Assembly: GCA_032622095.1 (NCBI GenBank)
Contig: CP136066.1
Coordinates: 61,100,609-61,164,608 of the forward strand
Direction: 5' to 3'
DNA: 64,000 bases
Source: Siphonodentalium dalli
Taxonomy: Eukaryota > Mollusca > Scaphopoda > Gadilida > Siphonodentaliidae
Position numbers and translations under genes: made by a program. Of this stretch, positions 49,659 to 60,250 are shown one piece after another. Within the stretch, counting starts at the first letter, position 1; the number at the start of each line of letters is the position of its first letter. Below the pieces are notes generated by a model. The model made no database searches. It saw nothing but the letters and a program-made list of their open reading frames with translations, and was not told where the DNA came from.

Positions 49659-50294
49659 TGTGACCCGCCATATCAAATTCAGTCGTAAGACGGGATTTTT
49701 TTTACCCTGTGCCAATGCATTCTCTTATATATGTGAGTCGACCATAGGTCGCCTCGGATATATAAGAGAATGCATTGGCCTAACAATGTTTTACAATTTT
49801 AATAATTTGTTCTTGTATTCTTTAACAATTTTATAATTTCACCCATACAGAGCCCCAGACAAACATGAGCAGACGACACTCTTCTATATGCTTCTATATA
49901 TGTGTGGGGCTCCCTGCAGGGTAATGGATGTTTTTTTTATTTTATGTCCTAAAAATTGTAAGAAACATTTATTTTAAAAAAATTATAAAAAATTGTTAGG
50001 CCGATGCGTTCTCTTATATATGCGAGGCGAACTATGGTCGACTCGTATATATAAGAGAATGCATTGGCACAGGGTAAAAAAAACTTGCTTCTGATATTCG
50101 ATCTCGGTACCTGCTAAAATGCGTTTATTTTGATTTTTATACAACAAATACATAAAGTATTTGAAGAAACAATGTCCACGAAGATACGGGAGTAGTTTAA
50201 GCAGCAACATGGTCGACTCGCATATATAAGAGAATGCATTGGAACAGGGTAAAAAAATTCCGACTTACGACTAGATTTGATATGGCCGATCACA
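49659..50294. mobile_element. MITE M with extended inverted ends, interrupted near its right end
   Basis: The left end TGTGACCCGCCATATC is matched on the right by GATATGGCCGATCACA. Palindromic blocks lie at about 49,702-49,782 and 49,997-50,076. The right subterminal 45 bp (from GGTCGACTCG to CAGGGTAAAAA) occurs twice, at about 50,037 and 50,211. The two copies flank 127 bp whose inverted copy lies at 51,255-51,379. The internal sequence matches the copy at 58,630. Confidence 0.72.
50084..50210. repeat. Inverted repeat arm I-1 inside MITE M
   Basis: This stretch (from TTGCTTCTGATATTCGATC to TAGTTTAAGCAGCAACAT) is the reverse complement of 51,255-51,379 with a handful of differences. Confidence 0.85.
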
Positions 50295-50295
50295 T

Positions 50296-50730
50296 TTGAG
50301 ACACAAGTGCAAGTTAGATTTTGATCAAGGCCTGAAGATTATTGACGGAGTCGGAGTTATGCCTCTTTTTAAATTTAGAAATCACAATTTTTGTGTTGTC
50401 TGGATGATAACTTGATCAATCATCAACAGTATTTCTTGACATTCGGTATTTCACATTTGAAGAGACACGTGTCAAGTTCGAATTTGGTGATGATCCGTTG
50501 ATTTTTGGGGTTGTCTGGATGATAATTTACACAATGTTTAACAATTGTCTCGATAGCTGTTAAATGGTTTACAGGCCAAGTTCGAATATTGTCACGGTCC
50601 AATGATTTTGACGGAGTTATGCGCCTTTGTCTGACTTCGAAATTATATTTTTTAATTCTAAATGATAACGTGATCAAACTTTAATCTCTTGATATTTGGT
50701 GCATTTTATGTCCACCTTTGAGAATACGCG
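50296..50730. repeat. Minisatellite Q, degenerate units
   Basis: Two to three units share GTCAAGTTCGAATTTGGTGA-like, GACGGAGTTATGC and TCTGGATGATAAC motifs. I recognise GACGGAGTTATG-type repeats from lophotrochozoan genomes, a weak pointer to the host group. Confidence 0.6.
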
Positions 50731-51254
50731 CGTCATGAAACGAAGCCAATGCCCCAAAAAGTCACCTCTTTTAAGCGACATTTTTATTTTGTAAATTATA
50801 TTTTGATTTTATATGCTGTGGCAAAAAATTGCTGAACATCACACAACGTCATTTCCATAAATGGGTTATAAGTTATAATGGATTAATGGATATTATAATG
50901 GGTTATACGCCGTGGCTCTCTTTGTCGGAATGTTTGCCATTCGACACATGAGTGCTGACATGTTCTATGTCGATTTTGGTGCGAAAATAAAATACTGATA
51001 CCATCATTATCAGGAGCGCATCCCGCGTCAGTTACTGTAACCATATTACACACTGGACCATTCAAATTCAAGTGAGAATCCGTTCAATCGTGCCATCTCC
51101 GCAAATGACAGTTTCGTAAATACTTAATTGTTCTGTGTCCTTGGCCAATTAAATTCCGCTGATGAGACCATGTGATTATGGTTGAACCAATGGTGACATT
51201 GGAAATCCGCTTTTTCTTGCGATGAAATGTAATTGTTCTCCTTCACATATACAC
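50731..51254. other. No supported gene
   Basis: A minus-strand frame at 50,883-51,071 has no domain and no splice context. Nothing else is recognised. Confidence 0.45.
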
Positions 51255-51379
51255 ATGTTGCTGTTTAAACTACTCCCGTATCTTCGTGGACATTGTTTCT
51301 TCAAATACTTATGTATTTGTTGTATAAAAATAAAATGAAACGCATTTTAGCAGGTACCGAGATCGAATATCAGAAGCAG
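51255..51379. repeat. Inverted repeat arm I-2
   Basis: Reverse complement of 50,084-50,210 (ATGTTGCTGTTTAAACTACT to GAATATCAGAAGCAG). It lies about 1.05 kb away and is not flanked by MITE sequence here, so this may be the original location. Confidence 0.85.
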
Positions 51380-52445
51380 GTTATTCGACATGTACGTGTC
51401 CTGAATGGTAGATATAACATTCTAGCATTATCCCGAAACCCTTTCAAGGTCCCTTTTGATGCAGGCCATGCGCACGGGTGTAGATATCAAACAATATGTG
51501 ATCCTCCGTAGGATAGGGTGTCATATAATATGTGATCCTCGTTAGACCCCGAAGCCACGACAAATAGTTTTCATGGCTGGCTCAACCGATTTTCGTGGCT
51601 GGTTAGCTAGCTAAGCCGGCTCAGTCACGACGTTCGTGGCTGACGAAATATGGCGGCTGAGCCGGCTGAGATGTTGTTATTCAGTGTATTCTCGTTTCCG
51701 AAATGTTCCTAATCCCCTGTTACCGGTTATAGACGCCGTTTTTGTTAGCGTTTGTGGTGAACCCGTAGAATTCCAGACCACACGTAATCTTTTGATGTTG
51801 GGCTTTTCCATTATGGCGAAAATTCACGAAGGACTGGTATGGATATACTATGTAGCCTAGTTTCCCATCTAATCGGTATAAGTAGTTACATTTGGGACTT
51901 CTGTCGACTTCAGACTGCTACCATCACTGCCATCTTGCGATATATGCATGCATCATTGAATGATGAACCCGATAGTAATGATATATCATATTTCAAACTA
52001 TTTTCTATTCTTATGTGTAATATATATTGACACATGCCAGCGATGTCGGAGACTGGGTGTTGTCGATATAAACAATTTATATTTTAACCCTTTCAATACC
52101 AAATGGATGCGCCCATTCGGTTATATGAAAGCATGCATTGGGGTAGTCTATATTCCACACTAAGGGGCCCGGTGTTCTGATAATATAACAACCATGCCGT
52201 GTCCATGCGAGTATATGCCAATATTAGGAAATGCGGTTTAGTTCTTTGCGATTCACAGTACAGTTGTGCTTGACATATAAGCCCATGCACATGGCTCAGC
52301 CATTTTACAGTTCTGGTGGCGGAGATTTTTAAATGTGGCTGGCGTTGGAGATAATATGGCTGGCGACGGCTTGTGGCCAATATGGCTGGCGGCGGCGGCG
52401 TGCGATGGCGGCTTCGGGCTCTAATCCTCGTGGCTCAATGAAGGC
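51380..52445. other. No supported gene; short imperfect repeats
   Basis: GTGATCCTCCGTAGGAT-like words occur near 51,500, 51,530 and 52,695. ATATGGCTGGCGGCGG-type repeats lie at about 52,333-52,410. No coding region is recognised. Confidence 0.5.
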
Positions 52446-52527
52446 AGGATCATATATCAAAATGCGAGGATATGGTGATCTCACGAAAAGGGGATCACCA
52501 TATCCTCCCATTTTGATATGTGATCCT
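52446..52527. repeat. Near-perfect hairpin element 5
   Basis: Arms of about 35 bp (AGGATCATATATCAAAATG and its near reverse complement) enclose CACGAAAAGG. The outer end overlaps the GTGATCC word found elsewhere nearby. Confidence 0.85.
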
Positions 52528-52970
52528 AAAATAAGAAAATATTTTTATTAACTAAATAACGCTGAATAACGGAGATATCTGAAGAAGTGTTTTTGACGAA
52601 ATAACGGAAATATTTGAAGAAGTGTTTTAAAGAGCAACACAACTAAAGAAGTGTTTTAAAAAACAGATAAAGATCGCATATCAAAACCTATGTTATCCTC
52701 CGTAGGATCAGATATCGTTTGTAGTCTACACTCGTGTGCATTAGGTGTTTGATAAGGGATAATTTGGTCCGGAACGTTTACGGATCATTTCAACTCACAG
52801 ATGGCTTTGTTATCAGAGTCTAATGTAATAGTTTTCTAGGATGAGTTATACCCTTATATGCAGACGTGGTCTCTTCGTTACTTGGTGGTTGTGTGGGTGT
52901 AGCGTCACAATTGGACATTACATCAGTGCTGCACTCCTAGCCTAACCCATCATACATTCGTGGTCATGCA
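52528..52970. other. No supported gene
   Basis: A short direct repeat with GAAGAAGTGTTTT (three times between about 52,578 and 52,660) is the only structure seen. Confidence 0.5.
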
Positions 52971-54440
52971 ATACCTAATTGTATAACCACAAAGCCTGTG
53001 ACACGCTACAAAAGTGGCTGATAAATACGAATGGGGATTTTTCGATGCTTTCGGGATCCCTACAATATTTAAAATATTGAGTACACCATGATCTTATGTG
53101 ATATGTTCTCAACATTAACTGAGGTTTTGTACAAATGGCAGTGCAATGAGGAAATACACAATATATATGTATGGGTTCGTTCTCGACAGTCTGTGGCACT
53201 TTACAAAACGAGAGTTACTCTTCAGCTCGCGGTCTACTCGAGACTTCAAATATAGCGGGGGATCCCAAAACGGTGAACATTCGTCTTTCTTATTTGTCAG
53301 CCACTTTTAGTAATATATCGCAAGCTGTCGTCAACCAACCCATCCGTATATATTTGAATTTCTTGATGGAATTTCCATCTGCCCATACCCTCAGTTAATA
53401 TTGATGGCATATCCCGTTGTGCCTCAAATAATGACAAATTCCTGATAGTATTGCCTGTTGTCTACAACTCCACGACATATTTTATGTGCTTACTCAAACA
53501 CTTCAAACTGATATCGATACACCCATTTGTAGAGCGTATCATTAGAGCATTATCATCAAAGCATTCAACATCATTGGCTGTGCCCTTTCGTAAAACACGA
53601 CATCTGGACTACGCGAAATTGTAAACAAAAAGCCATCCATTCGTCCCGAACAAATCATCGATAAGAAAACGAGGCATATTGAAACACATTTATTGAAATA
53701 CCTGAATCGAGAAAGTTTGAGCGTTGTGAGCCATAGCAGATTGCTTAAAATCACTTTAATATTCATACCTATACATTGTTCTTCATAACAGAACTTCGTT
53801 AATATTGAGAGCATTTTCATTTAGTTTCTGATTTACCAGCCGCTTTCAAAAGTGCATGTACACAATTTAGGTAACCATCCCATCCATATTATTGTATGTA
53901 ATTCCTGTGATAGTATTGCATGCCTGTTGTCCACCAATCGATTTAATGTTGATAGCATATGCCTTCCGCCCGGATTATCCTAAAAAATTTACATAGGGAT
54001 GTTTCCCCAAAGCATAAGACATTCGCCTCTCTTATTAGCTAGCCGCTATGTGTAAAGTCTCCTATTCTGCCCGGAACCAACCCATGAATATAAATTGTGC
54101 ATTTGCGTACAGTATTGCCTTTTGTACACAATGACGTAACATCGATTTCACCGCCCTCCGTTAGTGTCTTCTCAATGCTTTAAATGGGATATGGGGTCCA
54201 CAAAGTATCGACAAATGTCATGTTTCCTAGCCGCTTTTGTGAAGTGTCCTAGGTTTTCTGAAACAAACTCATCCATACAAATTGTATATTATTTCCTGAT
54301 AGTATACCAGTTGCCAACTTCCTCGTTTAATATTGAGAGTATATTCCGTCAGTCCGTTATGTATTCAAGATTTTAAATATGGTACGGGTCCCAAAACAAT
54401 CACACAAATATAACCCTTCCATTAGGGTTACTTTACAATG
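52971..54440. repeat. Degenerate tandem repeat region, 190-230 bp units, first unit inverted
   Basis: The motif CCTGATAGTATTGCCTG or variants recurs near 53,441, 53,903, 54,107 and 54,293. Other shared words are GGGATCCCAAAAC, CAGCCACTTTT and CCAACCCATCC. A unit at about 52,975-53,160 reads in the opposite direction, forming an inverted pair with the unit from 53,171. Confidence 0.6.
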
Positions 54441-54894
54441 AAACACAATTCTAGCAGTGTGTTCTCGTCACTGAGGTATTCGTACTATAATGTTCCGTGC
54501 CCATTTGAGCATGAACAGAACAAGGTGGTGCTGTTAATAAAATATTAACTCCGAACATAAAATAGAAAATTTCACCCCAAACCTCACAGTGTTTATTCAA
54601 ATTGCCAGCATTGTGTTCAATAAAAACAAAAGCTGGTTTAAATTCGATAGTCTTCATATGCCCTTTGAATTGCTGTATATGAGAACCGGTGACCAAAATC
54701 TTCCAACTCAATTTCCCACTAAACAGAGTTTTGGGAGATAGAACATTTCGGCACCCACGCGTTGATTTGATTATCGTGATTAATTCGTCCCGAGTTGAGA
54801 AGTAAATATTTGAAATTGTGCATACGTCAGACATCATATCTTGTGACATGGTACAAACGACGTGGAAATTTCGGCAATAGTAGATTACTGTCAC

Positions 54895-55199
54895 ACTCTT
54901 CCATATTGAACAAAGCCTAAGTAATCACTCATCAAGGTGATTCTCATGTAATGTGTCATGAACATTTAACACAATACTTTATAAGGTTTTCTATTGAAAA
55001 TTTCGTGCCGCAACCCCACCCTAAACTCAGAAATCACGCATTTATATTCCTTGTTTGGTGGGGATGCCGAATATATATTTAAAATAAATTTCTGAGACTT
55101 TCAACATCTATTAAATTTGAACAAATCTGGGATAAATTAATATAGTTTATTAATGTTGTTGTCCTCCCCTCTGTATTCCTGTTCCCTACTGTGCCAATT
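54895..55199. other. No supported gene
   Basis: AT-rich sequence, nothing recognised. Confidence 0.5.
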
Positions 55200-55510
55200 G
55201 GTCATCTTTATCCACACTTATCCATACACGTTTGATGGAAAACGGCGACACAAAATATTACTATACATGTATTTTGTGCCCAGCCTCATTATCCGCGACT
55301 CGAACGGTGCCAATCTTTAAAATATTTGATTAAATTCATCATTGAGATGATCTAATATAAATTTGCGAAAATCGGCGACAAAAATACTTTTTATTAATTG
55401 GAACCCATCCCTGACTCGAACAGCACCAAGTTGGTGTCTCTAAACCAACGATTAGACTCACCACAGCATGGACATATTCAAAATATAAATTTGGTTGAAA
55501 TCGGCTTGGG
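55200..55510. repeat. Degenerate minisatellite P, second location
   Basis: Units share TGACTCGAACAGCACCAA and GATTAGACTCA motifs. The latter recurs at 122-bp spacing (55,331 and 55,453). It is related to 32,190-32,580. Confidence 0.55.
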
Positions 55511-55530
55511 ATTTCTCGCAGACGGAAATA

Positions 55531-55602
55531 GATTATAGAATGCTATACTTATTAGATTATAGAATGCTATACTTATTAGATTATAGAATGCTATACTTAT
55601 TA
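55531..55602. repeat. 24-bp tandem repeat, three perfect copies
   Basis: The unit begins GATTATAGAATGCTATACTT and ends ATTA. Copies start at 55,531, 55,555 and 55,579. Confidence 0.95.
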
Positions 55603-56960
55603 GAGCGATTTTACGAATTGTTTCGTACGTTTTCATCACATGCATTTGAATAATATATTTCCCTCGTTGTCAAGTGTTTCAATCAACTTGTAAGAACATT
55701 GGCTAAAGTAGCATTCTGGAACACGATATATGGGGAGTCATTATGTATATATCAACTCAGCGGAGGAGTTTCACGTCACTCCAAGAAATGTTTATTTGAT
55801 AATTATCGTTCATGGTCAGCGATTTTGCCCCGTTCCCTTCCAATGCCGATGTATTTCCCAACAAGTGTAACTGATCATTAATTTTGACTAGCCATTTTCG
55901 CTGGCTTTTGCATAGCCTCTTATACAAAAGGAAACATCTGCTCAACATATTGAGCAACCTTTAAAATTCGAAGCGTTTGTATTGGCATAAAAATTACATA
56001 CTGTACGAGTAAATAGGGCAATTTTATTACGTAATTGATCAGCTGGTGGAAATTGCTGGACTATACAGACAGCACGGGGTGCCATGCCTTCTTTGATGAT
56101 GAATAATTACTGACAGAACTCCACTGCATTGGCCACCATTTGTGTTAAGATCAGGGTCAAGTCGACTGGATTAGAATATCCACCCCGGATAGCCGCCGAG
56201 TTTTATACTGTTGCTCAATATTTCATGTATATTATAAGTGTTCGTCGATGTAGCTTGGAATACATTTAACACAGTAAGCAGACGAGTGGACTTGGTAGTA
56301 GGAACACCAGAGTTTTAAATTATGTCAAGAAATCATACCTGTATAGCAGTGAATTTTTTATTTACGTATACACACAATATATACATCTATTCAATCCTAT
56401 ATATATAGCACGTCCATGCAATGACTACAGCGATTCGTTCTATATTGTTAAATGGCTACGGTACGCTTTAACCTCTACTTATCCATTCATCTACGTACAT
56501 GTATATACATTGTTTTGCAAGGGTGTCGATATACCAAAACCATAGCTAGACACCAAATAAATATGATTAAATTGGTCGACATAAAGCTCAAATGTTATGT
56601 TTTGTATCTCCTAATTTTCTGTACATTTGAGTTTGATTCGGTTTCGAAAAGTCAACTATTTCGAGCTTTATATTCAAACTACTTGGCTCCAAATTGTATA
56701 CGTGCGAAAAGTTTGGTTCCATATGTATGTCATATTTTAGTTTGAAAGAGATCGAATAAGGTGCCCCGTACCACCACTTATGGGCACCCAATGTTGCAGT
56801 GACCAATGTCGTAACAACTAAATTCTCTCCGATCGCGACCAAATTTACATGGCATGGTCTACATGTCACCCCGATAACGATACCGTGAACATTTTGTAAA
56901 TCCGTACAAAATTGAGCGAGTTACCCGCCCCTGAATGTTCAAAAATATATATCTGCTCTC
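55603..56960. other. No supported gene
   Basis: AT-rich sequence with scattered short frames on both strands and no domain. Confidence 0.5.
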
Positions 56961-57003
56961 CCTAACGGAGAAAAATGGCTAATGGAGGAGCTGAAGCAAG
57001 CGA

Positions 57004-57085
57004 GATGGTGAGACCAGGCCCGGTGAGGCGGCGAGACCAGGCAGGGGTGGTGAGACCAGACCGGGTGGTGAGACCAGGCAGACCG
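57004..57085. repeat. Short imperfect tandem repeat GGTGAGACCAGGC
   Basis: Four to five copies of about 20 bp. They lie within a 51-codon open frame (ATG at 56,975, TGA at 57,128-57,130) with a reasonable start context. The repeat makes coding doubtful. Confidence 0.6.
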
Positions 57086-57130
57086 ATGACGGATTTAAAC
57101 GTCAGATTTAGCACCAACAAAACGTGTTGA

Positions 57131-57607
57131 GCAGTCATTTAAGTCAACAATATTTTCAGTGTGGACACTGTTGCCACGTCCCTGCAAGGGTGTAATGTAC
57201 ACGGTGCTTGTTGACCGCACCCGTAACAGGGGCGACGCACCCTATTTGTCATTGGCCGTTACGAATAACCACTGCATTCATGCACTGCATGCACAACCAT
57301 ATGTTGAGTATATCGATGGTTTATATGCGTGATTGATCAATTGCAACCTCATATCTACACCATAATTACATACGTATACGAGATTTTGCGAATTTGATTT
57401 TATCAGTATATACGCTTTCATAGTGTTGAACACAAAATTGTGTTTGTCGGTGACATTAATGTACATATATATGTGGTGCGCTAATCATTATTAATGTTAA
57501 GTGCTTTCAAAGATGCATTATCCGATTAACGCCCCTAAATTATCATTTCTTTGGCTTCGGGGATAACAAATATTTGATTCGAGTCGAGGTACCCACTCAT
57601 CAAAGCT
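57131..57607. other. No supported gene
   Basis: AT-rich sequence, nothing recognised. Confidence 0.5.
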
Positions 57608-57613
57608 CAGTGA

Positions 57614-58325
57614 TCAGATATCGATTTTTGGAATTTGTTGTTTCTCGAGATAAGTACTCTTTTCGGCCTGGCAAATATTCGTCAAACCGATCAAATTGAG
57701 AAATGAAGATGGATAATTTAAATGGACCACTTTCTCCAAAGCCTTGGAGATAAATGATAAGTTGGACCTTGGACAGTAGGACTTCAGTCCCTCTGGATCA
57801 ATATCACACTTCTTTATTATAGGTATCACGATTGATGCTTTCATTACACGTGGAACACTGCCAATTTTCATGGATTCATTAATGATCCGTGTGAACATCT
57901 GAGCCAGATATCGAAGAAATGCCCTTTTCTTGAGAATATTAGTCGGAATTGGATCCAATGAGCACGATTTTGATTTCATGTTGCTTATTGTTCTAAAAAC
58001 CGATGATTCATCCAAACTCGCTCACAATCACCGCACATTCAGGAACATCGTCAGTCGGCAATTCCAGTGGCAATTCGGATCTTATTTTCTCAATCTTTTG
58101 TATGAAAAACATGAGAAACTTGTTAGCTAACTCCTCGTCATCTGATGTTTTCGGAAGCTGTTTGTCGTTATTCATTTTTTTTAGCGTGTTGATACAATTA
58201 ATGATTTCTTTCTGAGTTGCATTTTGCAGCCGCGTGTCATAATACTCTTTCTTTGCTCTCTGAACCATTTTGGTAACATTCTTTGACTGTTTAACCAACT
58301 CTTCCTTATTTTCAGAGGAATGATG
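57614..58325 (-). pseudogene. LINE remnant: linker and N-terminal reverse transcriptase
   Basis: Two minus-strand frames (58,298 down to 58,008, then 58,015 down to 57,614) are joined by a frameshift. The first resembles the linker between endonuclease and polymerase (AKKEYYDTRLQNA). The second carries early RT motifs of non-LTR elements: SLDPIPTNILKK, INESMKIGSVPRVMKASIV, PIIKK, then LKSYCPRSNLSFISKALEKV, corresponding to the usual YRP(V/I)SNLS block. The catalytic YADD region and everything after it are absent. The style fits a CR1/L2/jockey-group element; the exact clade cannot be set here. Confidence 0.82.
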
Positions 58326-58337
58326 ACATTTTGTATT

Positions 58338-58627
58338 TTACAGTTCATTTTCGGCGCTGCTTCTTTGCATCACCAATCTTGCCTGTGAACCAGGGGTTTT
58401 GTTTTCGTCCAACCCGCTCAGACTTAATCGGCGCCAATTCGTCCATAAGCTCTTCAATGCATGAATCATAAGCTGCAACCGATCGCATTTCGCGAGCTCT
58501 CGATCCTTTTTGTCGGTCGTTTCTCTGTCGGCGTTCAACGAAACTTCACACGAAACGGCATGATGGTCAGATGGGACGAAATCACGGTCTAACACGTTTG
58601 ACACAATTCGACTGGAGCTGGTTATTA
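58338..58627 (-). pseudogene. LINE remnant: C-terminal part of the endonuclease
   Basis: The minus-strand frame contains VSNV-type sequence followed by LDRDFVPSDHHAVSCEV. SDHHAV is the conserved SDH motif of APE-type LINE endonucleases. It continues as a charged linker toward the RT part. A 460-bp MITE cuts it off from the N-terminal endonuclease at 59,090. Confidence 0.8.
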
Positions 58628-58629
58628 TA

Positions 58630-59089
58630 TGTGACCCGCCATATCAAATCCAGTCGTAAGTCGGGATTGTTTTTACCCTGTGCCAATGCATTATCTTATA
58701 TATGCGAGTCGACCATAGGTCGCCTCGCATATATAAGAGAATGCATTGGCCTAACAATTATTTACAATTTTAATAATTTTTTCTTGTATTCTTTAACAAT
58801 TTTATAATTTAACCCATACAGAGCCCCAGACAACCATGAGCAGACGACACTCTTCTATATGCTTCTATATATATGTGGGGCTCCCTGCAGGGTAATGGAT
58901 GTTTTTTTATTTTATGTCCTAAAAATTGTAAGAAACATTTATTTAAAAAAAAGGATAAAAAATTGTTTGGCCAATGCATTCTCTTATATATGCAAGGCGA
59001 CCTATGGTCGGCTCCCATATATAAGAGAATGCATTGGCACAGGGTAAAAAAATCCCGACTTATGACTGGATTTGATATGGTGGGTCACA
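58630..59089. mobile_element. Complete MITE M with TA target duplication, inside a LINE
   Basis: Inverted ends are TGTGACCCGCCATATCAAAT and its near reverse complement, flanked by TA on both sides (58,628-58,629 and 59,090-59,091). Palindromic blocks (about 58,676-58,752 and 58,969-59,042) sit inside each end around AT-rich DNA containing GAGCCCCAGACAA. A TA duplication fits the Tc1/mariner class. No transposase is encoded. It is younger than the LINE it interrupts. Confidence 0.85.
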
Positions 59090-59671
59090 TATGGTCTATC
59101 GTGTGTCTGTGGCGATGTGTTGGTACATCGGGTACATCCAGAAACATGCTGAGTTAATTCGTATTGCTTGAACAAATTCATGCATGCGTTCGAATAGAAG
59201 TCAGTGGGGTCGTCGATACGAAAATTGAGGTCACCAACAATGATAAATGGTGCTGAAAGACTTTTGCAGTGTGTGATTAGTTCCTCAAAATCTCTCAAGA
59301 AATCCGACGTTCGGCATCCACAATTCCTTTCCAGTGGTCGGTACATTATAACAACTCACACCCATTCGGCATTCGATTGGTTCCCTAAATCGCAAAGTAC
59401 GCACATGTGTTCAAAACTTGGTATGGTTGAGTGTTAGATTTAGTTTTTTTTTAGTGTATAGATACATCCTATACCACTTCCACGGTTGTTACCGTCTCTG
59501 GAATCTAGAAGAGCATGTTCAGTTTTCAGGACAACAGTTCACAGCAATTGGCCCTTCTTCTCCTAGCAATAATCAAGTTTCACACAACGAAAGTAGATCA
59601 CCCTTAAACATGTCAATTAGTTCAGATATCCCAGTCGATTTATTGAGGACACATTGTGTGTTCAGTGTAAT
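59090..59671 (-). pseudogene. LINE remnant: N-terminal part of the APE-type endonuclease
   Basis: Reading down the minus strand with several stops: LNKSTGISELIDMF then DLLSLCET (the usual D(L/I)L.LTETW block), then NNRGSGIGCIY (the RGGG(V/I)G block), then VVIMYRPLERN (YRPP block). FIIVGDLNFRIDD (the catalytic GD(F/L)N motif) and LTQHVSG follow. Stops and frame changes show it is dead. It ends at dispersed repeat R copy 2. Confidence 0.82.
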
Positions 59672-60250
59672 GGAATCACTGAACTAAATGGTTTCCCATA
59701 GGCGACAGTGTTAATGTTTCGACCGAATTCTCTGAATTGAAGCCTACGGGCTATACCAGTGGTGTTTATCCAGCTAGATTGACACCAGTTGATCACGAAA
59801 ATGCAAGAAAAATCATAGGTCATGTGTTTACTTTTTAAAAATAAATCCCCAAGTGTACGATAGGGCTATCCCACAGCCAAATTTGGTCTTGAAAAACCCA
59901 GAACTACAGCAGCTAGTTAAACAATTTCCCACTCACAAAAATCCATTCCCCCATTAATTCACCAGTTTAAATTATTTAGGTATGATGTACAAATCAAATA
60001 AACACGATGTCATCCTTTAATAACGTGTCACATGTATCAGGTGAAGGTCATTCTTCGGTTACCTTCACCTTTAGCATTCCACCGTGTACTCGCTCCCCGA
60101 CTCTGGAACACATTTAGCTCCCTGATTCCTAATCAGCCTATACAGGATCCGCGATTATTTCTCGATTGTTTCGAAGAGTCAACTGATGTAATCAAACTGC
60201 TGCCGTCGACGTCTATTTACATTGGAGAATTACCGAAGCTGAATTGAATC
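59672..60250 (+). repeat. Dispersed repeat R, copy 2
   Basis: It begins GGAATCACTGAACTAAATGG and aligns with copies at 33,078-33,525 and 61,637. It extends further on the right, where a frame reads LAPRLWNTFSSLIPNQP. That resembles the C-terminal end of non-LTR polymerases (APRLWNSLP), so the repeat may be a 3' piece of a LINE; this is tentative. Confidence 0.7.

Noticed and set aside
54451-54894. Minus-strand open frame of 147 codons, the longest outside repeats
   Set aside because: No recognisable domain, no splice context, and cysteine and aromatic residues scattered as in chance translation of AT-rich DNA. It abuts a degenerate tandem repeat.
56975-57130. 51-codon open frame with good start context
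   Set aside because: Most of it is a short tandem repeat (GGTGAGACCAGGC), and no relative or continuation is visible.
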